Shown: positions 37,791 to 49,122 of the stretch, piece after piece
How the letters are laid out: each line of letters begins with the position of its first letter
Numbering within the stretch: position 1 is the stretch's first letter
Assembly (NCBI GenBank): GCA_022829145.1
Contig: CM040761.1
Location: 20,243,745 to 20,307,744 of the forward strand
Direction: 5' to 3'
DNA: 64,000 nt
Origin: Albula goreensis
Lineage: Eukaryota; Chordata; Actinopteri; Albuliformes; Albulidae
Made by a program: the position numbers and the translations under genes
The notes under the pieces: generated by a model
Seen by the model: the letters and a program-made list of their open reading frames with translations, nothing else
Database searches by the model: none
What the model was told of the DNA's origin: nothing

Positions 37791-40700
37791 CATACCTGGG
37801 CACAGCTCCCAGCACGATCAGGTTTGCTTTCTGTTTGTTGTTTCCAATTACGGCATTTTTCATGTCACTGCAAACAAGGCAAAAGGATTGGAGCTCCACC
37901 ATTTCACAACGTTCAGGCAACCAACAGACTGTATAAAAGCTGTGATTAACTGATCACCTCAACACTTTCTCCTACAGAGCACAGGACACTGACAAAACAG
38001 CTCGTTGGTGGGCCTGAGCACATTAATCCAGAGGCATTAGTGATCCACCCAGTGGCTAAGAGGTCACAGTACTGCACATTCTTCTTACAAAGACAATTCA
38101 TTACCAGCGTGCAACACATGGGACACATGTATTCATACAGCCGGGGAATTCAGACAAAAACTGGCAATCTGGAACAAACAGTTACAATTGTATTAAAAGC
38201 AAAACTTGACACAGTTAAATGTGAAAAGCAAGCAAGCAAGCCCAGTGGAAAACTACAAGCTGCCCTGGTCAGGTAGCACCCGTATGGAACCGTAACCAGA
38301 GCTGGGCCCCAAGTTAAAAATAAAGATGAACAGAGCTGTGTCCAAACCACATGGGCAAGTGTTCTTAGAGCAGAGCACATACACAGCCATATAGCCAACG
38401 CAGACACATCAAATAATCATGTCCACATAGGCGCACACAGAAACAAAGGCATTTGCCACTGCCTTTCTAGTATGCTTAATGGAGCCATATGGGGACAAAC
38501 AAGCGTAGCTGTGATGGAAAAACAAGAGTCACACGTGTATGGTGCGGTTATGGTATGGCCTTTTCAAACGCATGCAAAAGTCACACGGTCATAACCCACT
38601 TCAGACACACCACGCTCTCAGGGACAGGACACACAAACGCCACAGTCACGCCGACGTGGCTGAGTACTTACATGACTCCCTGCAGTACTTTCTGAGGGTC
38701 AGGGTCGAACAATCTGTCAACATAATGGCGACTGGTGGCGGTGACCTCCTGCATATTGACAGAATGAGAATAAAGGTGCTCATTGCCTCCTCATCAACCA
38801 CATGTTTTGGTAATCTAGCTGTGCCCAAAAGACACAGACCATGGATCTCATGAACCAGCTCACCAATACGGCACTTTCCCCATGTCAGCATTAATCAAGC
38901 CCACGAGACAAGCAGTGTGGGACCCAAGTCTGTCATCTGATAAGTCTGTGTATGTTTATTAACGGCTTACTCGGAGCCTGCCTGTTCTTAATCTAACAAA
39001 CCGGTGCTTCATGTCCAAATGTCTCCCATGTTTCGCTCGAAAGATCACAAAGTTCCTCCCTTAGGTTTCAAGCAAGCATATACCCGAGAAAACGATGGCC
39101 TCAGCTGTACATACCGGTGGCCGGTCACGAGACGGCTTATTTTGTTTATTTTTAATGTCTCTCAAAGTTAATTACAGAAATGATTAGAAACATCATGGCA
39201 TACGTGACCGCAATCAAGCGAATAATTCCAATTATGTTGGCCCTTCTGGCTAGCTGCTATGACTTCTTATTCAAAGTTTAAACGGTCTACTCGGTCCCGA
39301 CTGACGACAAGACTGGGTTACAAGACTCCACAACAACCCATTCTTTCAAAATCATTTTACGCGCATCTTGCCAGATTTGTAGCCAAGCTCTAACAACTAG
39401 GCTTAATGAATACAGATCGAGTACCTAGCTAGTATGCCAGACAGCAGCATTACGAGTATTAAAGCCCTCCAACGAAAGAGATGAGTTTACCATTTCATTT
39501 GGCTATAAACTGATATACATTAAAGATGAACTATGGTTTATCGGTAGGTCAATGCTTACCGGGAAACTGTGACATTAATAAGTGATCCAGCTGGCTGAGC
39601 TGCCGACACATCTTCACTGCAGTAACCTTACAGCTACATTATCTGTGTATACCTTAACGCTCGAATAACATTTTTAAGTTTAGGTGAGCTTTGACCTGGA
39701 AGTTTCACATACGTCGTACGAAACCAATCTTGTTGAGAGAAAAATAATGAAATAATACATCCAACATGTGAACTAAAATAGTGTTCAGTACTGCTGCGTG
39801 AATTTTGGGTAGCTAAAGGATACTGCTCTGTATATTAAAACCTCGGAACAAGCTTCTCATAACTGTCGCTAATGTTACAGAAAACCCAGTGCTGTTTAAA
39901 TGGTTCATGGTTACTTCTTCATAGTTCAACTCATTATGCTATATCGAAAATTCTGGTATTTAGAAGCATGCAATTCACCTGCGGTTTATCTTCGTGCGCT
40001 GGTCGTTAGGGAGGTTCTCGGGAGTAATCTATTTAAATTCACAAATGTTCACATTTCTAAAGTTTCAAACAAATCAACTACGACTATGAACTATCCACAG
40101 TCGTCTCACTAACCACAAGCTGAACCCAAGTAACCAGATATTTGACAACAAAATACACCAATCCAATGCACCAAATCATAAAATTATCAAACATAAAATG
40201 ATAAGTGAAAACCTAGGTAGCGACTGGGCAGCTAATGGACTGACTTGAGCATCTAATATTCATGTTACTATTATACTAATCCCAATATATAACAAATAGG
40301 TAGTCTGCTATATTTGACTAACAAGAACCAACTATATACTCCGACAGCAAATGAAAGATTAGTGGTTGTACGATTTAGCCGGCAAGTAGATAACCTAGCA
40401 TGTAAGAATTGTGCTAAAGATGATTGCTAACATGTGGCACTAGGTATTGGAAAATGTAGCGATAGCTATCGTTCTGCTGACTAGTAATTTATTATTTTGA
40501 CTTGAGACAACTGACTTGGCAGTCGGTTCAGTTGAGCCAATTTACTAATTAACGTCTGCTAGCCAACTACTAGTAGCTAGTCCACTGTATGCCAGATTAA
40601 GTTTGGTCTCAGTCCAGTATCATTAAGTGCAGGAGCTAATGTTAGCTACCAACAACAACATCCCCAACAACATAAATAGCGTTAATGCTGCTAACTGGTT

Positions 40701-41570
40701 GCCAAGTGCAAGCAGTAAAACCTCCAAAAACACTCTAACCAATCAACATTTGTTTGCAAGCTAACGCCCTGACCTACGCTGTGGCCCAATTTCAGACAGC
40801 TACGCGCTCAAGCTAAAAGGGGGCGTTTCCAGTGTAGCTAGCAAATAGTAGCTGCTAAATATTCGAAAATGCTTGTACGGTTTGGCAGCTAGCTAGCTAT
40901 TTGGCTGGCTAACTTAGCCATAGTTAAATGTGTCATAACGACACACTAAGTTAGCCACCCTAAGCAGCTACAGCTAGCTAACCTTAGCTTGTGCGCTAAA
41001 TGTGACAACACAGTAGCTAGGGCATTCTGATGCGAGATACAGTCCACAGAGGCAAGTGATATTTCACCTTTCCAAGAGCCAAAGTAGTTGTCATTATAAT
41101 GATAACTAACAATGTATGCAAGCAATTAAACTAAGTTTCATAGCTAGCTAGGTAGCACTGACAGCCTCAACTACTTAGCTAGCGAACTCCAACGTAACCC
41201 CTAAAAATAGCTTCTTTAAATGAACCTGTTAGATAGCTAGCAAGCTGACGAACAAACTACAGTTAGCCTCTGAACTAACATTAGCGAGCTATCGACAGCA
41301 AGCATTTAGCTGTGTCTACAAGGCTAGCCAGATAACTGAATGATAGGAACCGTTGCCGGTAACTGGGTCCGAGTGACCGGGCTAACCCTGCCCGTGACAT
41401 TCCACCAAGCTCATGAATAGAAAATGCATGCGAGTTACATGACTAGATACATTATGAAACTTGCTCCAGTGCCTTAGCAGGACGCACGGTGCAAATGACC
41501 AGGTTAATAGGGGAATAAGACTCACAGATAACACGCTGATGCGGAGTGGGGCCTCCAACAAACACGCCAT
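28223..41570 (-). CDS. armc8: Armadillo repeat-containing protein 8, complete, 22 coding exons
   Basis: Coding exons from 5' to 3', as plus-strand coordinates: 41526-41570, 38672-38748, 37796-37867, 36754-36896, 36401-36498, 35357-35449, 34845-34925, 34646-34721, 34329-34419, 34166-34226, 33716-33916, 33023-33118, 32662-32744, 32169-32250, 31609-31695, 31386-31478, 30775-30924, 30047-30142, 29116-29211, 28903-28975, 28491-28584, 28223-28256. All phases agree and sum to 673 codons plus TGA, the length I recall for human ARMC8. The protein starts [15 protein letters not shown] and contains [39 protein letters not shown] and KDFP-free armadillo helices throughout, ending [14 protein letters not shown]8 is a scaffold subunit of the CTLH (GID-like) E3 ubiquitin ligase and is also linked to alpha-catenin turnover and endosomal sorting. 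Donors after the exons ending at 33716 and 29116 are GTACTG and GTACTC. One acceptor is AAG (before 32250). The gene is head-to-head with dbr1. Confidence 0.97.
29230..29445 (+). mobile_element. Teleost-type short interspersed repeat (SINE-like) in an armc8 intron
   Basis: The order of words is that of a repeat common in fish: GCTGATGCTTTTATTCAGAG near the start, then GGTTAAGGGCCTTGCTCAAG, CCAACAG and a closing CTTAGCCAGTAGACTAC next to GCTGCCCC. It sits just upstream (plus-strand right) of the armc8 exon at 29116-29211. Family assignment is from memory of the consensus. Confidence 0.6.
30353..30774 (-). repeat. Minisatellite built from splice-donor-like words at the 5' end of an armc8 intron
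   Basis: The plus-strand word ACTGAC (minus-strand GTCAGT) occurs at 30353, 30375, 30405, 30463, 30485, 30513, 30559, 30629, 30673 and 30725, and lastly at 30769-30774, which is the true 5' splice site of the exon 30775-30924. Most copies sit in CACTGACCGGGC, mirroring the real CCG|GTCAGT junction. They are separated by (TG)n and (GA)n of variable length. The array therefore looks like an expansion of exon-edge plus donor sequence. Confidence 0.85.
31491..31519. repeat. (CA)n tract beside an armc8 acceptor
   Basis: About 14 CA units begin about 13 bases intronward of the exon 31386-31478. In sense orientation it is (TG)n immediately before the short pyrimidine stretch CTCCTCCCCCAG. Confidence 0.85.
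33671..33692. repeat. (GT)n tract beside an armc8 donor
   Basis: A short GT run within 25-45 bases of the GTACTG donor of exon 33716-33916. A second, interrupted CA tract (about 33927-34010) flanks the other side of the same exon. Confidence 0.75.
35921..36390. mobile_element. MITE-like foldback element in an armc8 intron
   Basis: Imperfect terminal inverted repeats (GGCTTCTCACACTGCA at the left, TGCAGTGTAAAAAGCC at the right, 14 of 16 matching) bound about 470 bases. The interior is full of inverted AGCCCWGGGCTAA words and a perfect 16-bp palindrome GTTAACCCGGGTTAAC at 35999-36014. There is no open frame for a transposase. No clear target duplication was seen, so the superfamily is undetermined. 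Confidence 0.65.
37748..37790. repeat. (GA)n tract adjoining an armc8 donor
   Basis: An interrupted GA run directly abuts CATAC (sense GTATG), the donor of exon 37796-37867. In sense orientation the intron opens GTATGTCTCTCTCTC. Confidence 0.85.
38749..41525 (-). other. armc8: armc8 first intron, no gene seen
   Basis: A 2.8-kb phase-0 intron with donor GTGAG after exon 1. It is AT-rich and unusually dense in TAGCTAGC and GTTAGC words from about 40550 to 41350. No RNA gene or transposon is recognised. Confidence 0.7.
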
Positions 41571-42209
41571 CTCTCTTCGCCCTGACGAGCGCCCCAACCG
41601 GAGCCGCACTTTCCACACACTCGGCCTTCCAGCCCAGCAACTCGGAAATAAAAATTATCAGCAGCAACTGCTAGTGACAGCCACACGCTTTTCGATGTAC
41701 TTCGGGGAGTATGGGTTTGCTTTTGGAGGGACCAAAAAAGGTTAAATGACCCTTAAAACCATGATTAAGTTTTTCATTCCTAATTAATGTTTACGTGATA
41801 TTCACTGTGCGTCGTTACTGCCGAATGTAAAGGTGTAGATTAAGAGGAATTAGTTTTGTTTAGAAAACACGTAGAAATCTATACGTTTCATACTGGCCGA
41901 TTCTACAAAGAGGTTGTCCAAAATATCGTACAATCTAAACGTGCTTTACCCAGTAGATAGCTGCGCTATATTCTCAGTTTTAATATAAATGCAATCTACA
42001 TTATGATTTTTGTTTAATAGTGCTCATACGTTTCGGATTACTTACTTAGGAAAGTGCGACGGTATAACCTGTAATTAATTTACGTCAGTGCTTTTAACGG
42101 AATGGTATGTGCGCATGTGTGTATGTTCAAGCGTCCCTCGGTGGGAAGGAGGATTGGCAGTGAAGTGATGGTGGCAGACTCGTTTCGACGACAGTGTTGG
42201 TCTCATTTA
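41571..42209. promoter_or_regulatory. Divergent promoter region between armc8 and dbr1
   Basis: The armc8 start codon (41568-41570, minus) and the likely dbr1 5' UTR exon (about 42210, plus) lie about 640 bases apart with no other gene between them. The genes are also head-to-head in human, as I recall. No TATA box in a convincing place was found, so this is inferred from gene orientation. Confidence 0.5.
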
Positions 42210-42959
42210 TAATTACGAACTTGAAGTGCTTCTTTCTCGAGGCCACACAGTTTAACAGTTTGAGAATCAGCAGGTACGAGAGAAGGTAGTTCCTCTTCAT
42301 GGATTTAATCAGCCAAATACTTATGGTTTTATGCTAAAGCTGTAGCTAACGTTTACAGGTATTCACTGTCAGTGACTGAGACACGAGTGATAGGCTGCTT
42401 CTGCAAAGCTATGCTGTAGGTTCCCAGTATTGCTAGCAAATCTTTGGTTTAAGGACTAGCTTGTCACGTAAATTGGCTTGCTCACAGGTCACCGATAATT
42501 AAACAAGTTTGTGTGTTGTATTTGCAAGAAATTCAGTAAAGTAGTATCACTACGTTATGTAGCAAACGCCACAGAATTTTCAAATGAAAACAGGGATCAC
42601 TGTAGAAACGCTGTTCAGGTTTGAGTTAAAATATCCAAGTCGTTGATTGATTGATATCTATAGGTGCATATTGGTTTTTACTTTTCCCCCTGCCTCCTAC
42701 AGATAGCCCCCACTGTGCCGTCAGATCGCCTTCTTAAAGTCCTTCGTTGTACTGAGCAAGAGTGTTAGTCCATGGCTCGTTAATGTGCATTAATTAGGTT
42801 AAGCAGGAAACCAGTGAGGACAGCACTAGGCTCCAAAAAACAACACACACTGGAGGAGGCTAGAGTTGAGAAGAGAGGTAGTTGTGGAAGAGATTTGGAG
42901 TATCACAGAGTGAAGGGCAAAGGGCAGAAAGCAGTGAGAGGTTGAAGCTCAGCACAGCC
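42210..42959 (+). other. dbr1: dbr1 5' UTR with a probable UTR intron
   Basis: A donor-like CAGCAG|GTACGAG at 42274 and a strong acceptor with a long pyrimidine tract (TGCCTCCTACAG, ending 42702) suggest a non-coding first exon ending at 42273 and a second starting at 42703 that runs into the ATG at 42960. The transcription start is not visible. Confidence 0.45.
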
Positions 42960-45900
42960 ATGAAGATTGCCGTGGAGGGATGCTGCCATGGCGAGCTTGA
43001 CAAGATCTATGAGACGATTGGCTACCTGGAGCAGAAGGAAGGGGTGACAGTGGACCTGCTGCTGTGCTGTGGTGACTTCCAGGCCGTGCGCAATGAAGGA
43101 GACATGAAGTGCATGGCTGTTCCAGCCAAGTACAGAAGCATGCAGACCTTCTACAAGTCAGTATTTCATTTTTTTAAATAATTTGCTTGTTCGCATTTAC
43201 TTTGTTGCCTCTTCCTCCAGAAATTTTGTGTGTCTGACCCATGTCCTGATATAATCTGCATCCATATTGTAGATACTACTCTGGTGAAAAGAAGGCTCCA
43301 GTCTTAACTATCTTCATTGGGGGCAACCATGAGGCCTCCAATCACCTGCAGGAGCTGTCATATGGGGGCTGGGTGGCCCCCAACATCTACTACCTGGGTA
43401 AGGGCCCTCAACTGCACTGCATGTTAGCGCTGCATTTGCAGTCCAACCCATACCATGTACTACCAAGGTTCAAACCATTGTGACTGTGTTTTAAGCAATT
43501 GCGTAATTCATTAGGTTATGCTGGAGTGGTGCGCTACAAAGGAATAAGGATCGGTGGTCTGTCTGGAATCTTCAAGTCACATGACTACAGGAAAGGTGAG
43601 TGTGGAGAGTGAAGAGGTCTTCATCTAAACATAGTTGCTGCTCTTAGGGGACAGGTTTGCATACTTATGTCTTAAGTACCCTGAGCCACAGTATACAGTA
43701 CTTTCAGGTCACAAACAGTCAGTACTAATTTCAGAATTAATATTTTAATAGTTTTTCATTGAAGCAGGATTGGAATAAATACATTTGACCAAAGACATAT
43801 TTGCCTATATACCCTACTTCCTCTTCTCGATTGATTATGGACGTGATGGTGGTGAAAAGTGGTCATTATTGTAAACCTCTTCTCAGCAGTACAAAGATTC
43901 AGTACAATTGTGGTCTGTTGAGTTGGTGGTGTGTTTGTATTGCAGGACATTATGAGTTCCCACCTTACAACCACGAAACTCTGCGGAGTGTCTATCACAT
44001 CAGGAACATAGAAGTCTTCAAGTTGAAGCAGGTGACTGTCTACAGGGGTGGATGAATGGGGCCCAAAGGGTTATTGATTTTGTTATTGAGCTTCTCCATT
44101 CATGCCACATGTATTATATTCTGAATTTGTGTATATTTTAAATCCTTTTGTGACATCACATCCTGTTCCTCCCCTCAGATCCAGCACCCCATGGACATCT
44201 TCATGTCCCATGACTGGCCGCGCGGCATCTACAACTATGGCAGCACAGAGCAGCTGCTACGGAAGAAGAAGTTCCTGAGGCAGGAAGTGGAGACTAACAC
44301 GCTGGGCAGCCCTGCAGCCGCCGAGCTGCTGGCCCACCTGCAGCCCAGCTACTGGTTCTCTGCCCATTTGCACGTCAAGTTTGCTGCCATCATGCAACAT
44401 CAGGTTAGCACCTCAGCCAGGCCAGGGTGGGAGTGCCGATGCATGCAGCCTATCAGAGTATAGATAGTCCTCATTTGTAAGATGACTCATACAGACAGAA
44501 GGACTGCAGTACATAATAAAAGCTTTGTGTTCCTGGAGAGGTGATGGTCTTTACTGACTGTTTGATGAATTTTGGATGAACATGGGTGGTTGCTTAGCAT
44601 TCTGCATGGGCAACCATACACTCCCCCAAAACTGGTATCACCAAAGCCCCTATATGCATGGGCAGGCACCCTAAGCTGCCTGCTTCTCAATTGGAAAATG
44701 GCAGATGTTATGAGTGTATGGTGTTCTGTAATGCTAAATCAATGCTTGAACTTTGTGTCTGCAGGCTCAGAATGACTGTCCACCACGCACCACCAAGTTC
44801 CTGTCATTGGACAAGTGTCTGCCGCACAGAGACTTCCTACAGGTGAGTGTGGGGGCGCTCATGACCCTGGCATCTGCTCACAGGAAACAGTGGGAATGTT
44901 TCTTTGAATCTTTAATGGCCACGGTTGGTCAGGATCTCTGTTTGTCTCATTTGAAGGAGTATGCACTCTAGTACAGCACAGTGCCCCCCATCACTGGGGG
45001 AGACAGTGTGTCTCTGCTCTGACCTGGTAATAAGAGTGATCCTGGCCCCCGTGTGTTTCAGATTGTGGAGGTGGCCGACCGGCCAGGCTCCTCAGAGCAC
45101 CTGGAATATGACCCTGAGTGGCTTGCCATCCTGAAGGCCACGGACAGCCTGCAGATAGTCTCCCCCTGTCACTGGAACCCCCCTCAGGACAACGGTTTGC
45201 ACCCCAGGTGAGACCACTTCAATGCAGCCCCATTGAATTTCTGCTGTGTTACAAGAGCGCCAAAACATCTCTGCCTCAGGTCACTGTCCAAAATTGGGTT
45301 GGTGTGTGAGTGCCAAAGTACTTAGAGCGATCTATCGCACTCAGTGTGTCTAAGGACCAATCAATTCTAAAAGGAGTTTTTAGTTGAATAATGGTTAAAA
45401 CAATGGAGAGAATCCAGAGAATTTGGTTCTTGCACCTTTATCAAAGCTCTAAACAGAAGACAAAGTAGGAGAAATGAAACCATTTTCTCTGATTCACCAT
45501 TTCGGTCTTGCTCGCCTCTGCATAGACACACAGGGCCCTCATTTCACACTTCAATAAACACTTGGGCAAACTGTTATATATGAAAGGAATGAAGGCAAAT
45601 GTATTTGTCCAGAGTCAATCTTAACTAGGGCAGTGTAGGTGATAATGGGCATCGATGGAGGTGTCAGTACTTGTCTTGTATAAAGTCGCTGTATTCCGTG
45701 AAACCATCCCCGACTCCTGTGTGACTGTTCTCAGGTGGGACTTCAGTGCATCGGAGGCAGCCATGTTGGAGGTGGTGGGTGACCTGGGAGGAGAGCTCCG
45801 CATCCCAGAGAACTTCTCCCACACAGTGCCGGCCTACGACCCCAACCGCCCCCAACACCACCTGGCCCCTGCCTACGCCACCAACCCTCAGACCACCGAG

Positions 45901-46514
45901 CTGTGTGCCACGCTGGGGCTCACAGATATCTACGCCAGGGCTGGGCAGGGCAAGGGCTCAGGTGAGGAAGGGGCAGGCCAGGGCGGTCTGGAAGAGGATG
46001 AGGAGGAGGAAGAGGAGGAGAACCGCAGCACGGGGAGCGTGGAGGAGACCAGCGAGTACCCCACCGACACCTCCGGCCTGTCCAGCTCCTACAACCCGGA
46101 TGAGATCACCATCGAGGATGAGTGGGAGGAAGAGGTGGAGGAAACGGAGGGACATGGAGGCAACAAGGGAGCTGCTGGTGCAAGCCTGAGCCCTGATGCC
46201 GTGGTTCCGGAGGGGGAGGGGGATGCCGACAGCCCCCCCAGAGACCTGGCCACCAGCCGCATGGTCCTGCCCCCTCCACGGCTGCCCCTCCCTCTGACCT
46301 GCCTCCCCCTGCCCACTCCACCCCCAGCCCCGCCTCCACCTCACCCTCCCACTGCAGCCCAGGGGATGATGGAAGCCCCCTGCTGGTGAGAATCCCCAAA
46401 CGCACCAGCGGAGAGGCAGGGGCCACCAGCGGCACCGGCAACACCCCCAAGATCAAGCGCCGCAACCAGACCATTTACACCACCCCAGACGAGGACGAGG
46501 AGAGCGAGGGATAA
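42960..46514 (+). CDS. dbr1: Lariat debranching enzyme, 8 coding exons, one frame break in the last
   Basis: Exons: 42960-43156, 43273-43397, 43515-43595, 43946-44031, 44179-44403, 44765-44842, 45062-45207, 45735-46514. The enzyme cleaves the 2',5'-phosphodiester branch of excised intron lariats in the nucleus. Metallophosphoesterase motifs are intact: GCCHGELD (Cys8, His10), CCGDF (Asp39), GGNHE (Asn84), SHDWP (His174) and SAHLHVKF (His226, His228). The C-terminal half has the family's NPQTTELCA block, then an acidic region (DEEEEEEN), and ends [10 protein letters not shown] then an acidic tail to TAA. The tail reads in a different frame from [20 protein letters not shown] upstream. The summed exons are 1718 bases, one short of a multiple of three. 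One base missing in the C run at 46270-46274 explains it and would give 572 aa, compared with 544 aa recalled for human. Confidence 0.96.
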
Positions 46515-47762
46515 GCATAGAGGCCGAGATGAAAGAAGGGTGGAATAGTGCAGGGCTGTAAGCTCTTCAAAGATACTGCCAGTTAACTGGTGTATTCCCT
46601 CTACCGGAAGGGAATAAGGCCCTGTGAGCAAACACTAGGACTCATCTCTACTGAACTGGGCATAGGGCTCTTCGGCGCCCTCTTATGAAATAATCATTAT
46701 TTCTAAAGTCTGATCTTATGTTCAATTGCTTTAAGAGTAATTTGTTTTAAGAAAAAAAAGAAGGGGGGGAGCTCAAATTTTATGCTTCTCCTTTGCAGTT
46801 TTTTAAAGAAGTTGAAAAAAAAACATTTAATTTGCTCCTTTTTACATTCATTAGTGTGCCCATTTTGATTTTAACATGTCCTCCCCCAAAGATGTATTAT
46901 TATACCTATTTGTTGTATTAGTCTGTGATGCGTATCACCCCATTCGAGTGTAACATTTTGGTTTTTAAATTCTGATGTTGGTTTTCATGTCTAGTTTAGT
47001 CACTCTCTAACCATTCTTAGCAGTGCAAAGAATGTGTAGGCAGCTGACAAAGAGAACTGAACAGAAAGTGGAGATGTATTTTTAATAGTAAACTGAATGA
47101 AAATCCTGTCCTTGTTTCTTTACCCATTTCAGGTTGCCACAGCAGAAATGTTCAACATTTGTGTTAAACCCCATTCAGTTGTTGTCAAAAAATGTATTCC
47201 CCAACCTTTACCTTGGTTATCATTACCATTTGGTCCCATAACCTACAGGGCTACAATAGGATATATTATATTTTTCTATGAATATCAGTTGTTGGATGCC
47301 CAAATTATGAGCTTGCTCATACCACTGCATGTTTTGGGGGCTTGTTAGGGACCATAGCTTTCAACAATCAATTCTGACAACCCTAGATGTTGTGTGAGTC
47401 TGCAAAATTTTGTAGCTGAAGTAAATATCAGTCAAATATATCAACCAGTGCAAAGACTGTGTAATGTAATGCATTGCAAAGCAGTTGCAAAGTCTGTGTA
47501 AGCCAGGAAGTTTTTGGCACATGCTCACTGTGTTGTATATTGGCCTTACTTTCTCACGCATTTGATGAAAGCTGGTTTAATTTTTTTCCTTTTCTCATTG
47601 CCGTGTGATTTTATTTAGCAAAGCACAAATTTGTGGGAGTGAGGTAAATACAAGTAAGACATTTTGCTTTCCACTTAGCTCTCACACACCCTTCCTGATC
47701 TCCTAGAATAAGTCACCCCACAGACCTTTCCTTAAAGTCTTTTATTTTTTTTTACTAATAAA
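46515..47762 (+). other. dbr1: Probable dbr1 3' UTR
   Basis: AT-rich sequence without coding support after the stop at 46512-46514. AATAAA at 47757-47762 is the most obvious poly(A) signal, but nearer weak signals are possible. Confidence 0.4.
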
Positions 47763-49122
47763 TCCATTTATATGCAGCTTAACTAGCACTACAATTAAGT
47801 GTCTCTTTCAGTGTGGAGAGTCAGTGCAGAGCAAAGCAGTTCCTTGCCCAGGCAAGGCCACACCTCCATATTCACAAGATATCTCAGAGAAGAAGAGCTG
47901 ATCTAGGATCAGCTTTGTGTTTTAGCTTACAATGGATAAGGCTGAGGCAAGGTCATGGGTACCCTGATCCACCATCACTATCCCTTACTGTGAGATGCTT
48001 CATGAATACAGGCCAGCCTGCTTCATCAAACTGCTTGTCCCTCCATGTTCAGACTGGTGCCACTCTGCCCTTGCCAACGCCTCGTAAGTCTGGCACAAAC
48101 TCCCTGTGAGTCAGCCTCTGCTGTATCCAGCCAGTCATGTAAAGGCCAGGTTAAAGGTTTGCAATGTGGGTGGGGCTCGGTGTGATGCTCCCAGGAGCTG
48201 TCTCTGCGCTCCGATCACAACAGAACAGGGCGGAATAGGCTCAGCCAGGCCCCCGAAGTGGCCTGCGAAAACCCAAACACTTCTCCTCTTCCTGTTGTGA
48301 TGGAGGACTGTGAAAACACGTCTTGGCAGCAAGGCCAGTTTCTTATTACAAACTGTGTGTGTTAAATATCCCACTTTAAATGACATGACGGGATAGAGAT
48401 GCATGCAGTCATGTACTTTTCTAAGTGGTTTTTTTGCATTTATAAAACTCGAAATCTCTATAACCTCATTTCAGGGTGTCTATGTTTGGGTACCACACAC
48501 CCCTTTTTTTGTCAGGACAAATCTATAACAGCACCTGCAGGGCTAAATACAAATGAGGAAAGAAACACAGTGACATCATGCATTAAAACAGCTCGCAGAA
48601 TGCTGCTCATTTTTAATCATGTTTCATGTCATTTTTTATACTGTTACCTTGCAAATTGAGCAATAACCAGACTAAAGGCATTCATTTTTTTTTTGTCATC
48701 ACTGCGCTGGGACTTCCAAGTTCCACCCAAGTCAAATTGTCCGCTCTGAAGAACCAGGCCCATTAGTCATGTAAGAACAGCACACTCAACAAAGGGAGAG
48801 ACCGAGCACCACCAGGTGGCGCTCTCACAGTATTGCCACACTAACAAAGCACTTTGCACTCATGGAAATCTGGGATGTGTTCGATACTTAGAACGTCCGA
48901 CTGGAACCCTTCCTAAACTGAAACTTGGCTCTTCTGAACAGCAGTGTTGAAGTGAGAACAGGTCTACACCTGGCTGCAGAGGAGTGGTTATTGTTTAAGG
49001 TAATACAGGATTAAGATGTTGCTCTCAATACAGTGCAAGCCAGTTGAGGATTGTGTTGATCGTCGATGTTACCTCTCCATTACTATGGCCTCTCACTAAA
49101 CATAAGTGACAATGTACAAAAG
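47763..49122. other. Spacer between convergent dbr1 and rab5b
   Basis: No gene, RNA gene or clear transposon is seen. It contains one good CTCF-like word at 48807-48824. Confidence 0.55.
48807..48824. promoter_or_regulatory. Candidate CTCF-binding site
   Basis: CACCACCAGGTGGCGCTC matches the core of the vertebrate CTCF consensus (CCASYAGRKGGC type). It lies between two convergent genes. Sequence match only. Confidence 0.35.

Noticed and set aside
46261..46474. Programmed frameshifting in dbr1 or kcnh
   Set aside because: No slippery heptamer plus stimulatory structure is apparent. The shifts are of different sign and lie in C homopolymers, so miscounted bases are simpler.
47097..48659. Open frames of 60-100 codons between dbr1 and rab5b
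   Set aside because: No recognisable protein, no splice context, and AT-rich composition typical of UTR or spacer.
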